DNA from: Hirudinaria manillensis
Lineage: Eukaryota > Annelida > Clitellata > Hirudinida > Hirudinidae
Reading direction: 5' to 3'
NCBI GenBank assembly: GCA_034509925.1
Contig: CM067529.1
Coordinates: 288,501 to 352,500 of the forward strand
DNA length: 64,000 nucleotides
In this document: positions 31,844 through 44,200 of the stretch, one piece after another
Position numbering within the stretch: position 1 is the first letter of the stretch
Layout of the letters: each line of letters starts with the position of its first letter
Position numbers and translations under genes: made by a program
Notes under the pieces: generated by a model
Told to the model about the DNA's origin: nothing
Databases searched by the model: none
Seen by the model: the letters and a program-made list of their open reading frames with translations, nothing else

Positions 31844-32278
31844 GTAATTATATTAATTTTTAAAATACAAATTCCATGTTAAAAATATATAATATAAAAT
31901 AATACAATTACAGCCATTAACATTACTAATTTTTTACGGAGAATTTGAGTTTATTTCATTCGAATTTATTTTAAAAATATTTTATTGAACAAGTAGTCCA
32001 AAAACTGGCCTGAGTAAAATGCCCAGTTTTCGAAGAGCTTTCCATCCTGGGCATTCCAGCCTCCGTTTGATCCGTGTTTCCATGGTATCCTCAGTAGCGT
32101 CTTCTCTTCGTCCAGCCAGCTGTTGTTGTCATTATTATTATTATTATTATTATTATTTGATTATAATTATTACTAGCACTGACAAGGAAATGGTGAAATA
32201 ATCATCATTACATTGCTATTAAAAAGACCGCCAAAGTTATAATTGTTTAATATTGCAAATAAATTTTATTACCATTTG

Positions 32279-32322
<44 letters not shown>

Positions 32323-32554
32323 TTATTGAGTAAAAAATGAAATAATTCCGAAATGAAATCCTAAAAATGTCCTCCTTTGAGGCAATCTCTTTAAACCGAA
32401 GTTTTAATCGAATCCAGTTTTAATCCAACAACCGTAATCCAGGATAGGCTTTCGAGTCCGTCTGCACGACGAGCCAATGTCTCATCTTCAACTTGCAACC
32501 AGCTGGAGTTCCAAATATGGAAGACGTCGAAGTCACGTCTGTCTCTTGGTTCAT
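30837..32554 (-). CDS. IRF: Interferon regulatory factor (IRF) family transcription factor
   Basis: Four exons: 32554-32433, 32119-32010, 31718-31548, 31402-30837. They give 322 aa and all phases agree. The DNA-binding domain (about residues 24-130) keeps the tryptophan cluster: [46 protein letters not shown]. It continues [37 protein letters not shown], the IRF recognition-helix region. The Trp normally before KANFRCA is Phe. IRFs are nuclear regulators of innate immunity and development. The last exon codes 188 residues of Thr-, Ser-, Asn-, Tyr/His- and Ala-rich sequence with no IRF-association domain that I can recognise. Intron 2 begins GC rather than GT (see findings). An upstream in-frame start was not excluded. 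No neighbouring immune gene is present. Confidence 0.88.
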
Positions 32555-34862
32555 GTTCTGATGTGTGGATGGCTAAGGGGATGGATGGAAAGATGGATGA
32601 AGATTTGGATGGACAGAGGGACGGACGGAGGAATTGATGAAGTGATGGATGGATGGAAGGATGGATGGATGGAAGGATGGATGAAGGGTTGGATGGAGGG
32701 ATGGATAGAGGGATGGACAGAGGGATTGACGGAGGAATGGATGAAGGGATGGATGGAAGGACTGATGGAGGGAGGAATGTGTGGATCGAAGAGTGATTGG
32801 GTAAATGAACAATTATGATCTAATAGATAGCCTGACGACTCTATGGTTGGATGGATTAATAGGTAGGCAGATGGATGGATGGATGGCCAGGTGAATGTTT
32901 TGCAGGAACCAAAGAAAAAATATTTTCTGATTTATATTAAAACACACCAAAAATTGCACAAAAAAAATCCTTCGTTGTCACGCTAGTCAAACTTGGCAGC
33001 ACGAGATGACGAAATCGAGATTCAAAGCCAAAATTAAAATTGATTTAGAACTAAAAATAAAAAAATAATATAAACACTAAAAATAACCGAAATCGAGCGA
33101 TGATCCTCAATACTTGACAAAATCTCTTCCAAAAAGACTACTTTAAGACTACGTTCAAGTCACTCTCAGACTTTTCTTTCAAGTTTCAATGATTATAAAA
33201 GTAGAATTATTTCATTCAAATTTACATTATTAAAAGATATGTCGATAACTTTTTTTTACATTTACAGGAAAAAATACACGGTTATCCTAAAAAAGAATTT
33301 GGACAGCTCGTCAGCCAAGCAGCCAAAAGTAAAAGAGGATCCAGTCAAACTGAATACCAGCTAACATCCGCTAGCTTAGAACAAAATTGCGGCATAAATA
33401 TTTCTTTTAATTCACCAATACAATCACTTGGTTCCAATGACAAACTCAAAAGCCAATTGGTGCTCTGCAAAGATTTGTCAAGGTCTTTGGTTCAAGACCA
33501 TAACACCGCCCTCCACCTCAGAGAAAGAATTTGTTTTCAATCTTTTTTGTGGCTAACTAATTTTCGTATTTGACCATTTTCATTTTCGTCTATTTTTGAT
33601 GATATCTCCGGGGGATTATCAGTTCTGACTGGAAATTTGGATACTCAAGTGGAACCTCTTTTTGGTCTGAGATATACTATCATAGATTATACCTGCTTGC
33701 TAATATCAAATGGTTTAGTAATAACAATAATCCACGTGGTTTCAACAAAGTTGTTTTAAACCAGACTCTAGTCTGTTAACTGAAATTTACGAGCGTTTAA
33801 AACCAATAATGATTGTTTGTTTTTCTGTTTAATGATTTAATAATCTGGTTTCGTTGCAAATCAAAATGGAGTTTCCCAAAAGTCAAAACATCGAATTCGT
33901 GTCAAAAGGGTTTGAAAACAGGACGGGATTCCAACACGGGGACTCAAGCGGGAATTTGGGACTATTTTTCCACAATAAATCGTTATATAAAATATTCAAT
34001 GTTACAGAATACTTTGGCAAGACTGGTGGACTTTGTATGACAAATTATTCTGAATATAATGAAAATATTATTTCTATTTTATAGGATTTGATGACCAATA
34101 ATAAACAATATATTATTGCTGTCGGTGGTTAATAATAAAAATAATAATAATAATATCGGTAATATTCATTTTATTAATAATTATTATGCAGAATATGCGT
34201 GCAGTTTCGTAATATCGTGTCAAAAATTCTGTAAAATATCAAATATAATTTATCGAACATCATCTGAAATCGCACACTTTGAAAGGCAAAACCAGATCGA
34301 CCAGAATCTAAAAATAGAATGGAAAGGCCAGGCAGACTCCGTTTGGTTAATCGCGGTTTAAGAAAAAAAATAAACATTTGCATATCTAAGCCCGGCCCCC
34401 CGTCAGTGCTAATGAATAATTAATGAGCCAGATGTAAATAGGCCAAAAGGGAACAATAAACCTGGTGGCACAAAAAGCAGAAAAGCTGTTCCACGTCGAA
34501 ATTGGAATCAAAATTTCATGGAAACGTTTCACGAGGCAGTAACTTTCGGTCGTAAAGTTGAGCATAAAAAGAGTTTTTTTTACCAAAAATAAAATTAATT
34601 AATTAATAATAATATTAATAAATAAATAATAATTTAATAAAATTTAAAACGGCATTTTTTTTTTGTAGGATAATCACACCACCGATACACCGATACAAGG
34701 AAAGAGATAGATTCGTTCCAGTGCAAAGATCTCCGAACGAAGCAAATCCACAAATTTAAAAAAAGATTTCGATACAAAAACGAGAAAGTGGTAAAGCGGT
34801 AGTGAACCGATTTCCACGGTAATTTCCGGGAGCCCCTCGAACCATCTGCCGACCTTCGACCT
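32555..34862. other. Intergenic DNA between IRF and AGTPBP1
   Basis: The IRF promoter side begins with degenerate (GGAT)n at about 32576-32780. No recognised gene. One 101-codon frame (33268-33573) is listed separately. Open frames at 33813-34361 have no family resemblance. Confidence 0.5.
33268..33573 (+). CDS. Candidate terminal exon, unrecognised
   Basis: A strong acceptor (tttttttacatttacag) is followed by 101 open codons and a TGA. The frame starts EKIHGYPKKEFGQLVSQAAK and has mixed, protein-like composition, unlike the repeat-derived frames nearby. No start codon or preceding exon could be placed and no family recognised. A frame this long can occur by chance at this base composition. 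Confidence 0.2.
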   Translation, partial: EKIHGYPKKEFGQLVSQAAKSKRGSSQTEYQLTSASLEQNCGINISFNSPIQSLGSNDKLKSQLVLCKDLSRSLVQDHNTALHLRERICFQSFLWLTNFRI

Positions 34863-37800
34863 CTACCCGGACTTGGAACCGACGGTCGAAACCTTCTCGT
34901 CGGAATCCTGTTCCCTCAGTCCATCATTGAGTTCCTCCATCATTTCCTCGAGTTCCAAACTCTCGCTGGAGTCCGACTTGGAATGTTCGCGAGGGCGACG
35001 CTTCGTTTTCGATCTGCATGATGATGATGATGATGATGGTGGTGATGATGATGGTGACGATGACGATGCAGGTGATTGTAATTCATTACGCTGGCCACAT
35101 CATCATCATCATCATCATCATTATCATCATCATTAAAACAACATTGTCACCAAAAACACAAACCTTTAACAACAATCGTCTGAATTTCTTTGGAATAAAG
35201 ACAACCTTACGAAATGACCTCCTCACCTTGCACGTAACATACTTTATCCAACAAAATACATAACATACTTACATAATCATTACATATTACACGTAACATA
35301 ATCATTACATAATTACACGTAACTTATTCATCACGTATTACACGTAACATGTTCATCACACATTACACGTAACACGTACGATCACGTAATACACACATAA
35401 CTGATTTGCACCCTTTCATCGTCTTTCATTACATGCTCCGGTTACCATGGTTACCTTTAATAGGTCAATTAAAGGTTGCCATGGTTAGCTTTAATAGGTC
35501 AATTAAAGGTTGCCATGGTTACCTTTAATAGGTCAATTAACGCCGTTCCTAACCGGGTCGGTTCGTCCGAGTTGTTGACGAGCGACGTCACGTCGTCCGA
35601 ATGGACGCGTGACAAACCGACTGCCATCAGGAACTGACGACCGACTTCTTCCAGGTGATACGTGTTGATCTGCAGTCCCTGAGGTTGCAATAATAACTTC
35701 CCATTGAAAGGTTGTGATGATGATGATGAAATGGTGGTGATGATGAAATGGTGATGATGATGATGATGATGATAATAATGAAATGGTGATGATGATGATG
35801 ATGATGAAATAGTGATGATTACGAGAAACAGAAGTCAGAGACGACAAGCAATGGCAGTGATATTCTCATGAAAAATAAAATTCAATTTCAAGCAAAAGAG
35901 ATTTTAAACAATAAAATATCAAAATCGAAAATTCGGGCAGGGAGGGGAAAATCGCACCTTGTAGGGTCCCTGGTCGAACCCGCAGTAAGAGCTCTCCATG
36001 GTGTAACTTTTTATGACTCCCACCTGCCTCCAGATGACCACACGTGCCGTGGTCTCCTTGAACTTTTCCACTGCAAAGTTGCACGACTGGAGCTGGAATC
36101 CGGCAGCCAGTTTATCGAGGATGGTCGGAATTAACTACGAATTATTTATTTAATTATTAATTAATTATTTAATTATTAATTCGATCGAAATCAATCGACC
36201 TTGTAAGACTCGTCTTCCACCTTGTCGTGCCTTATGGTCGGGTTCTGCTGGTCGTCTGGCATCCAGGACTTGAGGGGGGAGCAGCCGTAAAGGAAGACGT
36301 TCTTCTTCCTCGAGTGTCCGTGGTAGTCGCAGAAGGCATAAATGCCTGCCGTCGACTTGGACTGCTTGGTGGTTTCAATCGATTGCATCGATTAGATTGA
36401 ATGTTGATGATCAATCAATTGATCAATCGATCAAATCAATCATTCTCCAGTCGATGAGTGAAAAACATTTGCACGTGGAATAAAAGTCAGGCCACAATAA
36501 CATTTTTAAAGTCAGGCAGATGATCGATCATTCAATCATTCAATCAATCAATCAATCAATCATTCAATCAATTGACGAGTGAAAAAAATGCGAGCGTAAA
36601 ATAACGGACGTGCGACGTACGCAGATACCTGCAGGAAGAGCATGAGGGCCTTCGTGTGGAAAATGGACGAATGCTTGGAGAGGGAAGGTTCAAGCCACTG
36701 TCTGTTCAGGTCGTCCCCGTAAAGAGAACAACGATGGCTGAGGGCGATTTGGAATTTCAAATGAATTGTTAAAAAATTAATTAATTAATTAAAATAATAA
36801 ATTTTATAAATTTAACATTTCTTTTTACAAATTATTAGTATTATAAACCCTAAATACAAGTAATATTGATCCGATTAATTAATAATAAATTTAATGAAAA
36901 TCAAAACGAGTCCCACTTTCCGTTGACGACGCCATCTGGATTGAGCATCGGCACGATCTTGAAAATGAAGGCTTCCCTCAGTTGCCTGGCATTGTCGCAT
37001 TCGCTCAGCAGGTAATCGAGGGTACCTGGATTGAGGGTCAACCGGGTCAGTTGATTTCGAGATAGGTTGAAGGAGAAGAAGAGGAAGAAGAAGGGAAGGA
37101 TGACTCACCTCTCATGACCCAGCTCGAGTTGCTCTCACCCGGATGGACTCTTGCAGTTAGAAAGACGTAAGGCCTGTTTCCTGTATGAAGATGGTCAAAT
37201 GATGTTTCAATCAACGGAGAGGCAATCTGATTGAAACCGATTGAAACCGATTGGAACCGATTGAAATGGAACACACTTATGGAAAGGGCGGTGCTCAGGT
37301 CGGTCTGCAGGTGCCCTGTCAACACGGGCAAAGCGGTGACTGTGACGAGGGGCACGTTGTTGCCGCCCAGAGTTCTGCAAAGCGTCTGCGTCTTCAAGTA
37401 GGTCACGGACGGAGACTGGGAGTTCCTATTGGCCCTGCCCGAAAATCCGGCGTTGTTATTGGTCGACCTCTGTGACGTCATCGCTTCGATCGCGTCGTCG
37501 TCGTCGTCTGACGGCGACGTGACGCTTCTGTGGCGAAAGTCGCTTGAACGTTGGCTGTTGTTGGTGTTCTCGAGCTGATCGATGTAGTGCTGATGACGAT
37601 GGTAATAATAATAATAATAATAAATAATAATATTCATCATCGTAATAATGATGATTACCACTTCTCCGGCTCACCATGAGTCCCGTGTAAGTGTAAGGGT
37701 AGTGGTAGGCCAAATAGCAGACGTCAGGTGAGTGTTTGAAGGTCAAGGTGAAGGTGGCCGTGTAGAAGAAGCTCAGGTTGCTGAGTCTCGTCTCGTTGAC

Positions 37801-39821
37801 CAGGTGCGGTGACTTGAGCAGGTGGTTTCTATAGTAACAGACCTCGTCCCCTGCCCTGGTCCAGCACGGGCGACCCAGGACCGCCTCGGCCACCGAAAAG
37901 AACACCGGCTGCATCCCTGCACGGATTGGAGGGGTGTGGTTAAAAGAAGTTGACTAAATTGGTATTTTGAAAAAAAAATAGTATTAAAATTTGTATTTAA
38001 AAATAATTTATATATTTTAAAATAAGATCACTTGAATAAATAGAAATAACAATAATAATATATTTATTATTATTTAAGAACAATTGATTTATTATATTAA
38101 TAATGACTGAAAATTTATTAAAAAGAAATTGCCAATAATTCGATGAAAATTCAAAGTTGTACCAAAGTTGAACTGGCTGTTCCCCTTCTCACAGTTGATG
38201 ATATTGAACCTGTAAGGTACGTTTGACCTCATGTCGGTCACTCGAAAGTAGAACCATTGGTGCTGACCCCTCGTGTTTATGTCCGGCATTAAGATCAAGT
38301 CGTACTCGTACTCTCTCACCTGTCGTCGACGGGTGTCGACGGTTGTCATTATTGTTGTTATTGCTATTATGAATGGCAATATTCAGTATTATTATTATTA
38401 TTATTATTATTATATTTAATTGGTATCCAAAGACTTTGCCAATCTAATTTGTCGAATGTACAATCAGGTTCGGTGACCGAGAACGACCACTCACCTGTAT
38501 GGCTTTTCTGAGGTTGCCGCCCTCGAACTGCGAGTCAAAGTTCAAGTGGGATGACCTCTTGATGCCCTTCTTGAGGTCACTGAATGCATTCAGGATGCTG
38601 TTTATGAGCAGAAAGCTGGTCATTAACTAATTGCAACCAACCACTCAGTCAATCAACCATCCACCGATCGGTGCAGTCGGATATTCATTCATTCATTCCT
38701 TCATTCATTCATTCATTCATTCGTCCGATCGTCCATGGCTTTTTCTCACCACTTCTCATCGTCATTGGACAGCACACCGTCGCCGTTGTGCGACTTTGCG
38801 TGCGACTGCAGCGTGATGTTTTCATCGATGTTGTAGACGGCCACGTTGATCAGGTCGTTAGGGTCGAGTTCCCTCCTGACGTCCTCCAAAATCCGACCCC
38901 TGTGATTGGTAGACACAATCCAAAGTAAATCTAGGTCGTGTCAATAGTTTGAAACCCAATGAAGATAACTTGTTATTATTGATAATTAAACCACTTAGTG
39001 TTACTAAATAAGTTAGGTTTCTCTAACAGTCATTCAAAAACATATCATCACTATCATCATCACCACTAATGCCTCACCTGAGAAGGTCGCACTTCCTGTA
39101 CGGAGTGCAGTGCTCCTCCTCCGGGGGAAGTACGTGTCCGTACAGGTCGGGGTACGCGACCCGAGTGAAGCGAACCACGGAGAGGGTCTGAGAGGCCAAC
39201 TCGAGGTAGCGATCCACGTCTCTGTTCAGTCGGTCGTACACCAGCGAAGCTATTTGTCCTGATGATGATTATGGTGGTGATCATGATAGTGATTATGGTG
39301 GTGATCACGATGATGATGTTGATGATGATGATGATCACAGATTCGATGGTAAAATGTGTGGCTATTGAGATGAAAATGAGTTGTACTTAATTTAATTGAG
39401 AGTTTATAATTTATAACATATTTATAACAAAACAAATAAATTATAATTTATAACAAATTTATAACAAAACAAATAAATTATAATTTACAACAAATTTATA
39501 ACAAAATTTTAACAAATTTATGTTCAATTAATCAAAATTAAATTTGAGAAAAATGAGAAAAAACCACAGAGAAATGAGCAGCTCTCGCCTTTCGTGACTG
39601 CAGGATCGGAACTGCGATGGCTGCACTTTGGCGGTCCGGGCGGGTGGAGGCTGGGATAGGCGGAGGTCGTGCTCAGAGGGGGGTTGGTGAAGCCACCCTT
39701 GGAGCACCTGTCTGCCAATCTTCGTTGCAGTTCCTCCTGGTAGAAGCTTTCGCTCATCACTTGGACTGCGTGGTTGTTTAATGGAGAGAAAGAGGTGGAT
39801 TGTTGTTTTTATAATCACTGC

Positions 39822-39857
<36 letters not shown>

Positions 39858-41132
39858 TGTGATAATACTGATTTAACATTGCTAGCTTAATAGCAGTTAA
39901 TTAATAATTACTAACCATTAATAATTAACAACAACAACAATAATAATAACAATAATAATAACAATAATAATAATAATAATAATAACAACCATCCTTGTTC
40001 TGCTCCTGATGCTGCTCTGAAGTCCTCGATCGTACATTGGCAGCTTTGACCTTAAAGGATCGTTTGTACTGCGCCAGGGCGGCCCGTGGTGGCGAAAGTC
40101 GTTTCAATAGGGGGGACGTCGGGCTGCCCGCGGTACCCCGTTCGAATTGGATTTTGTAGGTCTTCGGGTTCGATTCGAAGGACGACTTGCTGCTCGCCTT
40201 CCGAGCCTTCGAGGGCGTCCGGTCCTCGGGTCGTTCGCGGACGGGGAAGGACTGCTGCGAGAGGCTGCTCTTCTTCTTCGTCGTCATCAGTTCGTGTCCC
40301 GACGGAATCTCCTGCTTGATCGACAGGAAGTCCTGCAGGATCTCCATGGCGGCGTCGGTCGAACCCTCGGAACTGACGCGACCGTCCACCGACGCCGCGG
40401 CGTTCGACGTCCGGCGGCCGCGGATGTCGGAGCGACAGTTGCGGAGCTCTTCCAGGCTGCCGGAGTCTATCCTGTTTGACCCGAAACACGCCGGTTGGCT
40501 GGAGAAACAGCCGGGCGGATACGATCGATCCGTCAGCGTCGGAAAGGTTCTGTTCGAAGAGGAACGATTTAGAGCGACCTCGCAGTAGCTGCGGCGACGG
40601 CGGTCGTTGCGGTTCTTGTCGCTCGACGACGAACTCGTCCGGGAAATTTCGCCGCTGGACTCCTTGCGCCTTCCGGATCCATCGACGACGACGACGAACG
40701 GACTCGGGTCGTCGGCGGTCGCCCGGTTGCGGCCGCTGCCGCCGCTGCTGAGACTCGTCGTGTCGCTGCTGTCGTTGCGACGGTTGGAGGCGTTGTTGGA
40801 GGTCTTGTTGCAGTTCAGTGAAAAGTCGGCCACCAAACCTGAACGATTTTAGAGCCATCGAAAATTACGTCTCGGGATTTTAAATGCAGATGGACGGACG
40901 TACAGATGGATGGATGGATGGATGGATGGATGGACAGACGGATAGATGAATGAACATAAAATCATCACCTTTAGGAAAGATCATAGACTTGTCACAAGTC
41001 TCTGCGTTGCTGAAGGAGAACTCGTGTTTCGACAGAAGTTTCTGGGAAATGAACATTATTAGGGCTTTTAGTCAAAAAGACATCACAATAACACAATTTA
41101 ATAACAAAATTATTGTTATTATCATTAATATC

Positions 41133-41165
<33 letters not shown>

Positions 41166-41199
41166 GTTATTATCATTATTATTATTATTATTATTATTA

Positions 41200-41237
<38 letters not shown>

Positions 41238-44200
41238 GTTATTATCATTATTATTATTATTATTATTATTATTGTTATTATTATTAGCACCTCAGCCAAG
41301 TAAAGTTCCTCAAAGAATGACTCATAGGACATGAAGTTGTCTTCGACGACTTCGACCGGCCTCACGACTTCCTCTTCGACGTCTCCCTCCTGAGGTCGAT
41401 TAATATTCATGAGAGGCATCGTTAATTATTCATGAGGTCGTGTAATTATTTTGTTAACGTTGTCGTGAACTCGTTGGTTGTTTACAATTTGTCCCTTTTA
41501 GCATCAAAAACATGCAAGGAATTAAAACTCGATCAATATTCTTTAATTAAATATTTAAATAATTAATCAATTTATTATTATTATTATTATTATTTAATTA
41601 TTTATTTATTATTTAATTATTTATTTAATTAATTAATTAATTGTTGACCAGTGCTTCCGTCGAGTAGTCGTTCGTTGGCAGTTCTGATTGCTTTGTTTTA
41701 CTCAAAGTAGTTTTGCCTGAAATAGTAAACAAAGGAATACTAATTAATCGACCTAATTAAGCCAACCAATCGGATGACGGAGTTCGGTAAATTCCAGAAT
41801 AAATTATTAAAGCGACTCGACGAGAAAAAAAACGAAAACCGATCCATGGCAGACGTATTTTGTCGGAAAAACCCAAACCTACCGACTGTTCCCGCTTTGA
41901 GGGAAACTTCCGAAGTCTTGGACGCGTCGAAGAGGCAGACGTCTCTGCCGAGCGTCTGGCACGTTCCGTCCTTGGAGGTCGAGACCTCCGAGTCGGTCTT
42001 CCGCTCCGGCCTCGCCTCGGGCGCCGAACTCGCGACCTTTTTCTGGAAGTCGAAGGCTTTCGACGGAGTCGTGCCGAAGGGCGTGTTGGTTTCGTCGCGG
42101 ATGGAGACGAGGCTGAAGAGGTTTTTCAGTTTCAGTTCGTTCGGTTCGATCATCAGCTTCTTGGGATGCCCCAAGTTCGTGTTGAGGATCGAACAAGGAT
42201 CGAAGAAGCCCCTCGTGCAGTGGTCCGTCGAGATGCCGAAGTCGTCCGTTTCGGGAGCCTCCTCTTCCTCTTCCTCCTCGTCCTCCGAAGCCCGGCACTC
42301 TTCGGGCTCGGCTCGGAGGAGCGAGTCGATCTCTCTGGGACGGTACGCGAAGAGAGGCACGGGATCCTGCCTCCTGGAGGCCGGTCTCGCCACCTTGTAC
42401 GGAGAAGCGACGGAGGTCACCGGAAGTTTGTTGGCCACGAGGCAGTTGCGCATCACGTTGCAGATGAGGAGACTGTGAGATTCAAACTTCTTCGTTGCTT
42501 TCAACGAGCAGCAAATGCAGTACAAACGGTAGACGCCGTTCAATTTCTGTACTGCACACATTCCAGATTCTGAAGAATGTCGTGATCGTGATGAGGATTG
42601 AGTTGATGATGATGGTGATGGCGATGATGATGATCGTGATCATAGTGATGGTGCTATTATGTTTTAAACTTTACTTTAGAAACAAAACTTATTAAAAGTT
42701 GATGAGTTAAAATTAAAATCTTTTAATTAAAATATTTAAATTAAAATCTTTTAATGTACTTAAAAACCCATTGCTGCTATTTAAAGCTAAATTATTAAGC
42801 AATCAATTTAGGCCTCTGATCAGGGTCTCCAGAAAAGTACCCACTGAAGCTGACGACGTGACCCAGGACCAGGAGCAGTGAACTCCTGACCCTGAGGGTC
42901 TTGTTCTTGGTGTCGTCACGTGACCAGGTTTCGATGACGTCGAGGAAGTTCTCGACGCCACCTCTGCCGATGAACGTGTCTACGCAGCACTCTGGCGAAT
43001 AAAAAATAAAATGAATAATAATATGATATTATTATTAATATTATTATGAATATTATTGTTATATAATATATTATAAATATTATATTATAATATATATAAT
43101 AAATTGTTATTATTCATAATAAAATTGTATTCTTAGTAATAAAAAAATATTACATTATTATATTATTATTGGGTATTTATTTATTAATCCAAAGAAATTG
43201 AAATGTTTATTCTAATATACAATCACAGGACTATCACCACCACTGCCAATATCATCAACCATCCTCATTTTCATTACTAACACCACCACAATCAGTATCA
43301 TAATCGTCATCGTCGTCGTCATCATCATCATCATCATCATCATCGTCATCATCATCATCATCGTCGTCGTCATCATCATCATCGTCATCAAGACTGACTG
43401 ATCCTGAAGAGGAGTACGTAGGTGAGTAGGACCAGTTTGACCAGTTTGTCATTCCTCTTCAAGAAGTTGTTGAGGATGTCCAGGAGGATGGAAACCACGG
43501 GGGTCTTGGACAGCATCGTCACCGTCGACGCTGCCATAATTATTATTATTATTATTATTATTGTTATTTTTAATTATTATTATTATTAATTATTATTAGT
43601 GTTACAATCATAAATATCTAAGAATGTGAATAAATAAAAATAATTAACTAAAATTAATAAATAATCAATTAAAATAATTATTAACTAATTAAATTATTAT
43701 GATATTATACTATTATTATATTATTATACTATTATGATAAATGTTTATAATTAAGAACGGATAATTACTTTCGGCACAGCACATCTTGAGGACTTTGAGG
43801 AGAGCCAGAATGTTCTCCGGACTTCCCATGTTCCTCTTGAACAGGTTCACAGTAACTTTGGCCGTCTGGTAATTCTTTGCTTTCACTGCAAACTTTGGAT
43901 CTGATCAGATTTAAAAATGGAGAAAATTATTTTAAAAAAAAACACAAAACACAAACGTCGACCTTTGAACTTTAATTACATGGTTCGCGACCTCTGACCT
44001 TTCGGGCCTATGATGGCCAGAATCTTGTGGAGGGCAATGAAAACCTCTTCGAGTGGTTCGTGACCTTTGAACTCCTGATTGACCAACTTCAGTATGACTT
44101 GGGTGCAGGATGGGTAGAAGGAAAAGAATTTCTTTTTCACTTGTGCTGTTCATTATGATGATGATGATGACGATGATGATGGTGATGATGATGGTGATGA

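Noticed and set aside
40052..40858. 268-aa Arg/Gln-rich frame
   Set aside because: Shadow of the AGTPBP1 exon 40838-39990, whose frame is fixed by phase on both sides.
41860..42573. Two long plus-strand frames (234 and 237 aa)
   Set aside because: Antisense shadows of the 687-bp AGTPBP1 exon, which continues in phase with its neighbours.
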